Part shown: one piece after another, positions 52,503 to 60,784 of the stretch
Layout of the letters: every line of letters begins with the position of its first letter
Numbering within the stretch: position 1 is the stretch's first letter
From: Aquabacterium sp.
GTDB taxonomy: Bacteria; Pseudomonadota; Gammaproteobacteria; Burkholderiales; Burkholderiaceae_C
Assembly: GCA_030654395.1 (NCBI GenBank)
Contig: JAURXM010000104.1
Span: forward strand, 124,001-188,000
Direction of reading: 5' to 3'
DNA: 64,000 nt
Notes under the pieces: model-generated
Seen by the model: only the letters and a program-made list of their open reading frames with translations
Told to the model about the DNA's origin: nothing
The model's database searches: none
Program-made: the position numbers and the translations under genes

Positions 52503-52596
52503 GATGCCATCAGCGTGGTGCATCAGCCAAGTCAGCGAAAACGCCTAAAGTCAGACCCAAGCCACATCATTCGTATCCCTTTGAAGGAGTCTTTAT

Positions 52597-53298
52597 ATGC
52601 TCACACTTCGCTTATCCCAAGACCGTGGGTTTGCCGATCACGGTTGGCTGCAAAGCGCCCACAGTTTCTCTTTTGCCGACTACCACGATGTGGCTCACAT
52701 GGGGTTTGGCCCTTTGCGTGTCATCAATGATGATGTGGTCGCGCCTGGGCGTGGTTTTGGCATGCACGGCCACCGGGACATGGAGATCGTGACCTACGTG
52801 CTGCAAGGCGAATTGGCTCACAAGGACAGCCTAGGCAATGGGGCATCTATCTTGCCCGGTGATGTGCAGCGCATGACGGCTGGCAAGGGCATCATGCACA
52901 GCGAGTTCAATCCGAACCCGTCGGCGTCGACCCATTTGTTGCAAATCTGGATCCAGCCCACGGAGCTCGGCTTGCATGCAGCGTATGAACAGAAAAACTT
53001 CAGCGCAGACGACAAACGAGGGCGTTTGAGGTTGGTGGCTTCACCGGATGGCCGTGAGGGCTCGGTGACGATCCATGCCGATGCGACCTTGTATGTGGGC
53101 TTGTTTGAGGGTGACGAGCGTGTTGAGTTGGCCTTGAACCCCGCACGCAAAGTCTATGTGCATGTGGCACGAGGGACGGTGCTGGTGAATGCGCAAGCTT
53201 TGAAAGCCGGTGATGCGCTCAAGCTAGAAGGCGAAAGCACCTTGCTGATAGCGCAGGGCGATCAGGCAGAGGTGCTTGTGTTTGACTTGGCAGCTTGA
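52597..53298 (+). CDS. Pirin family protein
   Basis: A 233-residue bicupin of the pirin (YhhW-like) group. Cupin 1 has MHGHRDMEIVTYVLQGELAH with the metal-binding histidines and DVQRMTAGKGIMHSEFNP. The start (FADHGWLQSAHSFSFADYHD) is highly typical. Known members include quercetin dioxygenases and redox-linked regulators; the substrate here is unknown. AAGGAG six bases before the ATG fixes the start. The divergent LysR gene is its likely regulator. Confidence 0.93.
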   Translation: MLTLRLSQDRGFADHGWLQSAHSFSFADYHDVAHMGFGPLRVINDDVVAPGRGFGMHGHRDMEIVTYVLQGELAHKDSLGNGASILPGDVQRMTAGKGIMHSEFNPNPSASTHLLQIWIQPTELGLHAAYEQKNFSADDKRGRLRLVASPDGREGSVTIHADATLYVGLFEGDERVELALNPARKVYVHVARGTVLVNAQALKAGDALKLEGESTLLIAQGDQAEVLVFDLAA

Positions 53299-53326
53299 GA
53301 CTGCCTTGGTTGGTGCGTGGGATCGA

Positions 53327-54190
53327 TCAGCTTTGCGCTTCGAGTGTGAAGGCGGCGTGTTCGTCTTGCCCGATGGTCTCTACCAGCCAAGGCAGCGCTT
53401 CGGCCAGTTGGTCGTAGAGGGTATAGGGCGGGTTGATGATGAACATGCCACTGCCGAACAGGCCTTTGCCATCACGCTCCGCGCCTTTGACGCGCAGCGT
53501 GGCGTGCAACCAGTCCACCTTGGGCAGCTCCAGCGCCAGTCGTTTGATTTGACCGGGCAATTGCTGTGATTCGCGGCGGGCGATGACCGGGTGCCAAATC
53601 GCATAGGTGCCCGTGGGGAATTTGAGCAAGGCCTCTCTGAGCGACTGGATCACGCTGCGGTAGTCATCCTTGTCCTCGTACGGCGGATCCATGTGGATCA
53701 AACCGCGACGGGGTGGCGGGGGCACGCAACTGCGCAAGCCGGCAAAGCCGTTGGCAGCTTGGATGCTCACGCCCCGCTTGACGGACTCAAAGTGAGCCAT
53801 CAGCAGTTTGATTTCGGTCGGATGCAGCTCAAACAGGCGCAGGTGGTCACCTTCGCGCAGCATTTGCGCTGCGATTTGGGGTGAGCCGGGGTACCAATGG
53901 AGGTCGTCACCATGGTTCAGCGCAGCAACTTGCGCCAAATAGGCTTTGACAATATCGGGGGTGGCTTTTTTGTTGCGCAGGGGCCAGAGCGTGGTCACGC
54001 CTGTTTCGGCTTCTGCGCTTTTGGTCGCGTAATTGCTGGTGAGGTCGTAGATGCCCCCGCCCGCATGGGTGTCCACCACCCAGAAAGGTTTGTCTTTTTG
54101 CAGCAGGTGCTCAAGCAACTGCACCAACACCATGTGCTTGAGCACATCGGCGTGGTTGCCCGCGTGGAATCCGTGTCGATAACTGAACAT
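53327..54190 (-). CDS. rlmJ: 23S rRNA (adenine2030-N6)-methyltransferase RlmJ
   Basis: A 287-residue SAM methyltransferase that modifies A2030 of 23S rRNA. FSYRHGFHAGNHADVLKHMV at the start is distinctive. DTHAGGGIYDL is part of the SAM site, and the DPPY catalytic motif is in LIHMDPPYEDKDDYRSV near residue 168. C-terminal GSGMFIINPPYTL is conserved. It converges with the pirin gene. Confidence 0.94.
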   Translation of the reverse strand: MFSYRHGFHAGNHADVLKHMVLVQLLEHLLQKDKPFWVVDTHAGGGIYDLTSNYATKSAEAETGVTTLWPLRNKKATPDIVKAYLAQVAALNHGDDLHWYPGSPQIAAQMLREGDHLRLFELHPTEIKLLMAHFESVKRGVSIQAANGFAGLRSCVPPPPRRGLIHMDPPYEDKDDYRSVIQSLREALLKFPTGTYAIWHPVIARRESQQLPGQIKRLALELPKVDWLHATLRVKGAERDGKGLFGSGMFIINPPYTLYDQLAEALPWLVETIGQDEHAAFTLEAQS

Positions 54191-54357
54191 GGCCGAAGGG
54201 TAGCGGTTTTATCGCCAGTTGACGCTGGCTGAGGATGACTTTTTTCATGCCAAGGGGCGTGTTTCATCGCTAAAACGTGATGAACCACGCGTTTATTCGG
54301 GGTGCACGCGACCGAAGTCCCCTCAAAATTCGCGGCTTGGTTTTCTAGAAGGTTCTC

Positions 54358-54966
54358 ATGACTGTCAGTAATGCATCCCGCCCCGTGCGCTTGTTGGTGA
54401 TTTCGGGCAGTGCCCGCCAAGGCTCGATTAACCGTCAATTGCTGGATGTGGCCGCCCGCAAGGCCCAGGTTTTGGGCGCCACGACCACCACCGTGGATCT
54501 GCGTGACTTGGATTTGCCTGTGTATGACGACGATTGGCTGGCCGCCCATGGACAGCCTGCGGGCGCGTTGAGCTTGCGGGCTTTGTTTGCCGACCATGAT
54601 GGCTTGTTATTGGCCTCGCCCGAGTACAACGCCCTGCCTACACCTTTGCTGATCAACAGCTTGGATTGGTTGTCGGTGATTGGCGCGGAGGACGGCTTGC
54701 CCAGTGGCACCGGGTCGACGGCAGGCAAACCAGTGGGCTTGTTGTCCGCGTCGCCGGGGGCTTTAGGCGGTATCCGCGCTTTGCCTATCTTGCGTACTTT
54801 TTTGAGTACCAATTTCGGGATGCATGTGGTGCCTGAGCAGTTGGCTTTGCCTCATGCTGACAAGCATCTCGGTGACCTAGATGCTTTGACAACGCCCCAG
54901 TTGGATCAGGTGCTCGACAAAGTCGTGGCCTCGGTGATCAGGCAGGCCGTTTGGCGTTTGGGCTGA
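54358..54966 (+). CDS. NADPH-dependent FMN reductase family protein
   Basis: A 202-residue flavodoxin-like protein. The FMN phosphate loop is SGSARQGSINRQLLDVAARK, followed by LDLPVYDDDW and the flavin-contacting SPEYNALPTPLLINSLDWLS. LSASPGALGGIRALPILRTF and the C-terminal dimer helix follow. It reduces flavin or quinone-like compounds with NAD(P)H. AAGG precedes the ATG. It is monocistronic and converges on the hydrolase gene downstream. Confidence 0.92.
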   Translation: MTVSNASRPVRLLVISGSARQGSINRQLLDVAARKAQVLGATTTTVDLRDLDLPVYDDDWLAAHGQPAGALSLRALFADHDGLLLASPEYNALPTPLLINSLDWLSVIGAEDGLPSGTGSTAGKPVGLLSASPGALGGIRALPILRTFLSTNFGMHVVPEQLALPHADKHLGDLDALTTPQLDQVLDKVVASVIRQAVWRLG

Positions 54967-54987
54967 TTGGGCGCTGGCTTCAGAAAG

Positions 54988-55935
54988 TCAAGGCGCAGCC
55001 AAGAAGGCCTGCAGCTCGGTCAAAGTGCTTTGTGGGTCTTCTTCTTGTGGCAGGTGTCCCAAGCTTGGGAAGGTGACCAGCTTGCATTTCGGGATGTCTC
55101 GGCAAAACAGGGTGCCTTGCTCTGGTGAGATCATTTTGTCCAACTGCCCCCACATCACCAATGTGGGTTGTTGAACGCGTCGAATCAGGGGGGCACTGGC
55201 GCCGAACTGCGCTTGGTCCATGCGCTGGAACAGGGCACGCCGGTTGCCTACTCGCAAGTTCAATTCGAAGTAGCGGTCGATTTTGTCCTCGCTCGCTTTG
55301 CTTGGGTCACCAAATACGTTGTGCACACTGGCTGCAACCAGCGAACGCGGCAAGATGCGCTCAGATATCCAGCGTAGACCGCGCATGCTCGCCAATTGAA
55401 AGGCCATGGGCATGGACAGCACGGCAGGCTGGTAGCCATCTGAGTCGATCAGCACCAGCTTGCGTACCCGATCGGGCGCCAGCACGGCGGTTTGCCAAGC
55501 GATTTCGCCCCCTAAGGCATTGCCGACCAAGATCACCCGATTGAGGTCGAGCGAGTCAAGCAGGCGCAGCACAAAGCGTGTGTAAGCATCAATGCGGTAG
55601 TCGCCTTGTTGGCTAGGGCCAGTCAGGCCGAAACCCGGTAGGTCGACGCTGATGACGCGTCTTTTGGTCTGCAGGCTGGTTTGCCATGCTTCGTAGGTAT
55701 GCAGGCTGGAGGACATGCCGTGCAATAAGACGATGGGCAAGGCGTCGTCGCGTGGGCCTGTGTCACGCATGTGCACCTGCATGCCATCCAACTCCCAAAA
55801 GGTAGAGGGATCAGGTGCCCAGCGCTCGATCAGTTGGCCCAATTGGCGGTCGGTCTCCCACGTGGCCCAGACACCGGTAGCCAAGCCTGCGGTCAACAGG
55901 ACGGCCAACCACCAAAAGCGTTTAAACCATTTCAT
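54988..55935 (-). CDS. Alpha/beta hydrolase-fold protein lacking the nucleophilic serine
   Basis: A 315-residue protein with an N-terminal membrane anchor (FWWLAVLLTAGLATGVWATW, residues 7-26) and an alpha/beta hydrolase domain: PIVLLHGMSSSLHTYEAWQ, VDLPGFGLTG and LVMWGQLDKMISPEQG. The nucleophile elbow, normally GNSLGG, reads GNALGG: the serine is alanine at residue 140. The Asp (WGQLDK) and His (PSLGHLPQ) remain. The codon is GCC, so a single T-to-G change from TCC would explain it. It may be inactive or non-hydrolytic. It is the last gene of the monooxygenase operon, 6 bp after the SDR gene. Confidence 0.88.
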   Translation of the reverse strand: MKWFKRFWWLAVLLTAGLATGVWATWETDRQLGQLIERWAPDPSTFWELDGMQVHMRDTGPRDDALPIVLLHGMSSSLHTYEAWQTSLQTKRRVISVDLPGFGLTGPSQQGDYRIDAYTRFVLRLLDSLDLNRVILVGNALGGEIAWQTAVLAPDRVRKLVLIDSDGYQPAVLSMPMAFQLASMRGLRWISERILPRSLVAASVHNVFGDPSKASEDKIDRYFELNLRVGNRRALFQRMDQAQFGASAPLIRRVQQPTLVMWGQLDKMISPEQGTLFCRDIPKCKLVTFPSLGHLPQEEDPQSTLTELQAFLAAP

Positions 55936-55941
55936 GCGACA

Positions 55942-56808
55942 TCATGCCGCGCTTGTGGCTGCTTGTTTTGGTTTGTTCATTTTGCGCAACTGACGCATGA
56001 TCAGCACTTGGTACGAGGCCCCCAGCAGGCGAACCAGCTTGTCCAACAGTTTGGCATCTGGCCCGACCAGCACGCGGCGGGCGTTTTTCTCAACGGCAGT
56101 CAAGATCTGCAAGGCCGCTGAGTGGGGTGTGGTCGTGCTGATCAGCTTGTTGGCGCGGCGCTTTTGCGCCTCAACGCTGGTGCCGGTCAGCTTCTCCATG
56201 ACGGGGTCCACTTTGCCCGCCATGGCGATGTTGGTGGCAATGCCGCCTGGGTGGACGCAGGTGGCGCTGACGCAAGCGCCTTCCATTTCGAGCTCCATGC
56301 GCAGTGCTTCTGTGTAGCCACGCACGGCAAATTTAGAGCTGTTGTAGGAGCCTTGTGTGGGCACAGACATCAGGCCAAACAGGCTCGATGTGTTGATGAT
56401 GTGCCCATCGCCGGATGCTTTGAGGTGAGGCAAAAAGGCCTGTGTGCCATAGACCACGCCCCAAAAGTTGATGCCCATGAGCCATTCGAAGTCGGTGATT
56501 TTGACGTGCTCAAGCGGTGCCGTGAGGGCCACGCCAGCATTGTTGAAAATCAGGTTGACCTTGCCGTGTTGGCGCACCACGTCGTCGGCCCAAGCGTAGA
56601 CGGCATCGCGGTTGGCCACGTCTAATTTGGTCATGGTGACACGGACGCCGTGTTTGCTGGCCAGTTCGGCCGTTTTGACCAGTTCGGCCTCGTTGACATC
56701 ACTGATCGCCAAGTGGCAACCCCGGCTGGCCAACTCGACCGCCAAGGTGCGGCCCATGCCTGATGCAGCGCCTGTGATGGCGGCGACTTTGTCTTTGAAT
56801 GTTTTCAT
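55942..56808 (-). CDS. Short-chain dehydrogenase/reductase
   Basis: A 288-residue SDR. NAD(P)-binding TGAASGMGRTLAVELA at residues 13-28, NNAGVALTAP, NTSSLFGLMS and the catalytic YNSSK with a Ser upstream (SLFGLMSVPTQGSYNSSKFA). The C-terminus ends with a basic hydrophobic region (LRKMNKPKQAATSAA). It likely interconverts an alcohol and ketone on lipid-like substrates. It lies 15 bp after the esterase gene in the operon. Confidence 0.92.
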   Translation of the reverse strand: MKTFKDKVAAITGAASGMGRTLAVELASRGCHLAISDVNEAELVKTAELASKHGVRVTMTKLDVANRDAVYAWADDVVRQHGKVNLIFNNAGVALTAPLEHVKITDFEWLMGINFWGVVYGTQAFLPHLKASGDGHIINTSSLFGLMSVPTQGSYNSSKFAVRGYTEALRMELEMEGACVSATCVHPGGIATNIAMAGKVDPVMEKLTGTSVEAQKRRANKLISTTTPHSAALQILTAVEKNARRVLVGPDAKLLDKLVRLLGASYQVLIMRQLRKMNKPKQAATSAA

Positions 56809-56823
56809 GGTGGCAGTCTTTCT

Positions 56824-57726
56824 TTAGGCGGTCACACGGGCAATGAAGGCGCCGCATTCTTTGAGGGTCTGACGCGCTTCAGGGAGCATCAGCATGGTGG
56901 GCCAGACGTGGGGCATTTTGGCCTTGAGGTGCAGCTCGCTCTGAACGCCTTGCTGTTGGGCGCGGTCGTGCAAGCGGGTGGAGTCAGCCAGCAAAATCTC
57001 GTGCTTGCTGGCGTGGATCATCAAGGGCGGCAGGCCTTTGAGGTCAGCAAACAAGGGCGAGGCCAGTGGGGTATTGGTGGGCTGGCCGGCCAAGTACAGC
57101 GCGGCAGCCTCTGGCAGTGACGCTGGGTTGAACATCACGTCGACATCGGCCAGCGTTTTCATGGTCTCGCCTGAGCAGGTCAGGTCGCTCCAAGGCGAGA
57201 ACAGCACGGCCCCTGCGGGCATGGGCAGGCCTTGATCGCGTGCCGCCACGAGGCAGGCCAGCGCCAAGCCACCGCCAGCCGAGTCACCGCCGAACACCAC
57301 GTCTTTGGGGTTGATGCCTTGGCGCAGCAGCTCTTTCCACCACGCTACTGCATCATCCACAGCAGCAGGGAAGACCGCTTCAGGCGCCATGCGGTAGTCA
57401 ACTGACAGCACACGGGCTTGGGCTGTTTTGGCTAGGTAGGCACAGGTGGGGCGGTGTGTTTCGAGGCCACAAAAGAAGTAGCCGCCGCCGTGGAAGTACA
57501 GCACCGTGCGTTGAGGGTTGGCCACGCTCAACCATTCGGCCGAGCACAGCGCTTTGGCTGAGTGTGCTGGTACTGGCGTGTGCGAGATGTCTTTGGGCGG
57601 CGGTGGATAGCGCTTGGCCATCTTGTTGACCATGAAGCGCGCTTTTTTCACGTTCAAGGGGCCGCGCCCTGCGCGTTTGAACTGGTAGCGCAGAACCATG
57701 TTGGCGATGACGGATTGGATGCTCAT
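56824..57726 (-). CDS. Alpha/beta hydrolase of the HSL (hormone-sensitive lipase) type
   Basis: A 300-residue esterase. HSL features: YFHGGGYFFCGLETHRPTCA (HGGG oxyanion hole) near residue 87, and VVFGGDSAGGGLALACLVAA (GDSAG) near 155. The late ASKHEILLADSTRLHDRAQ contains the acidic residue, and MPHVWPTM holds the His. The frame opens at 57858, but the ATG at 57726 overlaps the upstream stop in an ATGA arrangement and begins at the family start. It likely hydrolyses esters made by the neighbouring monooxygenase. Confidence 0.92.
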   Translation of the reverse strand: MSIQSVIANMVLRYQFKRAGRGPLNVKKARFMVNKMAKRYPPPPKDISHTPVPAHSAKALCSAEWLSVANPQRTVLYFHGGGYFFCGLETHRPTCAYLAKTAQARVLSVDYRMAPEAVFPAAVDDAVAWWKELLRQGINPKDVVFGGDSAGGGLALACLVAARDQGLPMPAGAVLFSPWSDLTCSGETMKTLADVDVMFNPASLPEAAALYLAGQPTNTPLASPLFADLKGLPPLMIHASKHEILLADSTRLHDRAQQQGVQSELHLKAKMPHVWPTMLMLPEARQTLKECGAFIARVTA

Positions 57727-59237
57727 GTTGGCTCGGTCGTGTACTTGTTGAGTTTGAAGTGGCGCGTTTTGAGGCGATACGCGAAGGTGAATCCGGGCCA
57801 GGCTGCTGTATTGCGGCCCTTGTCGTTGAGGTACCAGCTTTTGCAGCCGGAGTTCCATACGGTGTGCTTCAACTCTGCTTGCACATCTTGGATGAACTTG
57901 GCTTGCGCTTTGGGCTTGACGTCCATGGCTTTGATGCCTTGCGCTTTCATTGTTTTGAGCGCCTCCAAGATGTAGTGGGCTTGCGACTCGATCATGAACA
58001 CCATCGAGTTGTGTCCTAAGCCGGTATTGGGGCCCATCAACATGAAAAAGTTGGGGAAGCCCGCCACACTGATGCCCATATAGGCTTCAGGGCCATCCTT
58101 CCAAACGGCAGACAGATCTTGCCCGCCTTTGCCGAAGACGGCCTTGGGCGGGATGGGGTCTTGTATTTTGAAACCCGTGCCAAAGATGATGGCGTCGACA
58201 GCGTGCTCTCGGCCATCTTGGGTGATGACCCCGTTTGCGGTGATCTCTCGGATGCCTTCAGTGATCACCTCGACGTTGGTGCGTGCCAGCGTCGGGTAGT
58301 ACTCGTTGGAGATCAGCAGGCGCTTGCACCCTGGGGTGTAGTCCGGCGTCAGTTTGGCGCGTAAAACGGGGTCTTTGATGCTTTGTGCGATCTTGTGTTT
58401 GGCGACTTTGGCCACCAAGCCCATCCACTCTGGTTTGAATTTAAAGGCCAAAAACCGCATCTCCAGCGTCCAGTACAACTTGGTGCGGGCCATGCGCTGG
58501 CGCCAAGGGTTGGCTTGGAAGTCGGCTTGTTCTGATGGTTTGATGGGCCGGTCCATCTTGGGGACGACCCACGGCGGGGTGCGCTGGAAGTACAGCAGTT
58601 GGTCGACTTGGGGTGCAATGGCGGGCACAAACTGGATGGCGCTGGCGCCACTGCCGATGACGGCGACACGTTTGTCGATCAGCTTGTAATCGTGGTTCCA
58701 CGTGGCAGAGTGGAAGGTCGTGCCTTGGAATGTGTCGATGCCTTTGATGGCGGGTGTGGCGGGGTTGCTTAAACCACCCATGCCCGAGATCAGCACGTCG
58801 CCTTCAAACACGCGGCCATCTGCGGCTGTGACCACCCAGAGCTGGCGCGCCTCGTCATAGCGCGAGCCCACCATGTTGGCGTTAAAGCGGATGTGGCGCA
58901 GCAGGTCGTACTTCACGGCGACGTGCTTGAGATAGGCCAGAATTTCCGGCTGCGGCGCGTACATGCGCGACCAGTTTGGGTTGGGCTCAAATGAGAAGGA
59001 GTAGAGGTGGGACTCCACATCGCAAGCGCAACCTGGATAGGTGTTGTCACGCCAAGTGCCGCCCACGTCGCTGGCGCGCTCTAGCAACACGAAATCTTCT
59101 TCGCCTTGTTCACGCAGTTTGACGCCCATGCACATGCCCGAGAAGCCGGTGCCCACCACGATGATGCGTCGGCGCTCTGCACTAGGCGTTGCGCCAGTCG
59201 TCCCTGATGTGGTTGACTTGAATTCGTGCGGTTTCAT
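57723..59237 (-). CDS. Baeyer-Villiger-type flavin monooxygenase
   Basis: A 504-residue flavoprotein with FAD motif IVVGTGFSGMCMGVKL near residue 27, NAD(P) motif VAVIGSGASAIQFVPAIA near residue 195, and the BVMO fingerprint FxGxxxHxxxW as FQGTTFHSATWNHD between them. VGGTWRDNTYPGCACDVESH is also typical. BVMOs insert oxygen beside a ketone to form an ester or lactone using NADPH. The ATG at 59237 has AGAAAG upstream; a TTG at 59273 is a less likely start. It is the first gene of a four-gene operon (monooxygenase, esterase, SDR, hydrolase) and divergent from a TetR gene. Confidence 0.9.
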   Translation of the reverse strand: MKPHEFKSTTSGTTGATPSAERRRIIVVGTGFSGMCMGVKLREQGEEDFVLLERASDVGGTWRDNTYPGCACDVESHLYSFSFEPNPNWSRMYAPQPEILAYLKHVAVKYDLLRHIRFNANMVGSRYDEARQLWVVTAADGRVFEGDVLISGMGGLSNPATPAIKGIDTFQGTTFHSATWNHDYKLIDKRVAVIGSGASAIQFVPAIAPQVDQLLYFQRTPPWVVPKMDRPIKPSEQADFQANPWRQRMARTKLYWTLEMRFLAFKFKPEWMGLVAKVAKHKIAQSIKDPVLRAKLTPDYTPGCKRLLISNEYYPTLARTNVEVITEGIREITANGVITQDGREHAVDAIIFGTGFKIQDPIPPKAVFGKGGQDLSAVWKDGPEAYMGISVAGFPNFFMLMGPNTGLGHNSMVFMIESQAHYILEALKTMKAQGIKAMDVKPKAQAKFIQDVQAELKHTVWNSGCKSWYLNDKGRNTAAWPGFTFAYRLKTRHFKLNKYTTEPT

Positions 59238-59267
59238 CCAGGATCTTTCTGACAATACATTGACTTT

Positions 59268-59285
59268 TGACAAGAATTATTGTCA
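59268..59285. promoter_or_regulatory. TetR-type operator 1
   Basis: TGACAA-GAATTA-TTGTCA on the plus strand is an inverted repeat, 6 bp on each side. It lies 30 bp before the monooxygenase start and 42 bp before the TetR start. An additional CTGACAA half-site is at 59250. It is the likely binding site of the TetR protein. Confidence 0.65.
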
Positions 59286-59293
59286 GAATAGCT

Positions 59294-59313
59294 TTGACAA
59301 TAGTTCATGTCAA
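59294..59313. promoter_or_regulatory. TetR-type operator 2
   Basis: TTGACA-N8-TGTCAA, a second palindrome with the same TGACA core, starts 8 bp after the first. It is 13 bp before the TetR start codon, so it can also control TetR itself. TTGACA may serve as a -35 box. Confidence 0.6.
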
Positions 59314-59326
59314 TATAGGCATCCCT

Positions 59327-59986
59327 ATGAACGCCTCCATTTCCGACATCATCCCCCCGAATAAGCGCCGCTATGGTGGCGTGTTACCAGAAGAGCGCCA
59401 GCGTTTGCGGCGGGCCAAGCTCATCGAAGGCGCGCTAGAGGTGTTTGGGACCAAGGGCTTTCACGCCACCACGGTACGCGAGGTGTGCGTGGCCGCGCAT
59501 TTGACAGAGCGTTACTTCTACGAATCTTTCAAAACCTTGCCGCAACTGTTCTTGGCAACCTACGCTGAGCTGCGCCAGCAACTGATGAATCTGACCTTGA
59601 CGGCTTTGGCGCAAGCTGATCAAACGTCCTTGGGTTTGTTAGAGCCCGCCATGCGTGTGTTTTTGGTGTTCATCCGTGATGACCCACGCCGAGGCCGCAT
59701 CATGCTGGTCGACTCTTTAGGGGTCAATGACGAGGTGGCCGCCTTCAGTGGGGCCACTGCACGGGACTACTCCGCGTTGCTGCGCCAGCATCTGCATTTG
59801 TTGGTGCACAAGGATCGACTGGACGAGGTCAACCTGGATTTGCTGGCAGACGGCATGATCGGGCTCAATGTGCTGCTGGCCGCCCGTTGGATGCAGGATG
59901 GTTTTGTGGAGCCGCTGGACAAAGTCGTGCGCACCAATTTGCTGCCCTACCAAGGTTTGTTGGCCTTGGCTGAGGCTGGCGCTTAA
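59327..59986 (+). CDS. TetR/AcrR family regulator of the monooxygenase operon
   Basis: A 219-residue regulator: KLIEGALEVFGTKGFHATTV, then REVCVAAHLTERYFYESFKT (HTH with the turn helix), and a C-terminal ligand domain. The frame opens at 59267; the ATG at 59327 is chosen because it leaves the operator region non-coding. The paired TGACA palindromes sit between it and the divergent operon. The effector may be a hydrophobic substrate, an inference. It converges with trhO. Confidence 0.9.
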   Translation: MNASISDIIPPNKRRYGGVLPEERQRLRRAKLIEGALEVFGTKGFHATTVREVCVAAHLTERYFYESFKTLPQLFLATYAELRQQLMNLTLTALAQADQTSLGLLEPAMRVFLVFIRDDPRRGRIMLVDSLGVNDEVAAFSGATARDYSALLRQHLHLLVHKDRLDEVNLDLLADGMIGLNVLLAARWMQDGFVEPLDKVVRTNLLPYQGLLALAEAGA

Positions 59987-59994
59987 TGGGTCGC

Positions 59995-60750
59995 TTAGCG
60001 GGCTGCCTGCCCAGGCCTTAAATCGGCGGACAGCGCTTCGCGCTCGTCAAACACGAAGCAGTCGCCCTGCCAATGGCGGCCGTCGGTCAGCTCGAAATAC
60101 TTGAGGATGCCGCCCTCTAGCTGGTAGACCTTGTCGATGCCTGCTTCTTGCATGAACAGGGCGGCTTTTTCGCATCGGATGCCACCGGTGCAAAAGCTCA
60201 CAACGGTCTTGCCTTTGAAGTCGTCTTTATGCGCCAGCACGGCGTCGGGGAATTCGCTGAACTTGTCGATGCGCCAGTCGATGGCGCCCTCGAAGGTGCC
60301 GTAGTCGACCTCAAAGGCATTGCGTGTATCAAGCGTGACGACCGGGCGGCCCTCATCGTCGTGTCCCTGATCCAACCAGCGCAGCAGTGTGCTTGGTTCT
60401 ACGGCGGGTGCGCGGCCTGCATCACCGCGTTCATCCGGGCGGATGGTCGGGTGGTTCATGCGGATGATCTCGCCCTTGACTTTGACCAGCAGCTTTTTGA
60501 AGGGCTGTGCGTCTGACCAGCTCTCTTTGGGGGACAGGTCAGCGAAGCGTTCGTCGGACTTGAGCATGCTGACCCATGATCGAACCGCTTCGGCTGGGCC
60601 AGCCAAGAACAGGTTGATGCCTTCTTCGGCGATCAACACGGTGCCTTTGAGGCCCAAGGCCAGTGCCTCGGCATGCAGGCGATCACGCAGTGCCGGGGCA
60701 TCACGCAGGGTGACGAATTGATAAGACGAAATATTCAGGACGGTGCTCAT
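59995..60750 (-). CDS. trhO: tRNA uridine(34) hydroxylase TrhO (rhodanese-family)
   Basis: A 251-residue protein with a YceA/TrhO-type N-terminus (ISSYQFVTLRDAPALRDRLH, KGTVLIAEEGINLFLAGP) and a rhodanese domain ending in VVSFCTGGIRCEKAALFMQE; the Cys of FCTGGIRC is the catalytic one. TrhO hydroxylates U34 of certain tRNAs. It is 34 bp downstream of the distal alkB gene on the same strand. Unrelated in function to its neighbours, as far as seen. Confidence 0.94.
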   Translation of the reverse strand: MSTVLNISSYQFVTLRDAPALRDRLHAEALALGLKGTVLIAEEGINLFLAGPAEAVRSWVSMLKSDERFADLSPKESWSDAQPFKKLLVKVKGEIIRMNHPTIRPDERGDAGRAPAVEPSTLLRWLDQGHDDEGRPVVTLDTRNAFEVDYGTFEGAIDWRIDKFSEFPDAVLAHKDDFKGKTVVSFCTGGIRCEKAALFMQEAGIDKVYQLEGGILKYFELTDGRHWQGDCFVFDEREALSADLRPGQAAR

Positions 60751-60784
60751 CCCGCTATTGTAGAAAGGCTTTGGCTTGCGTCTA

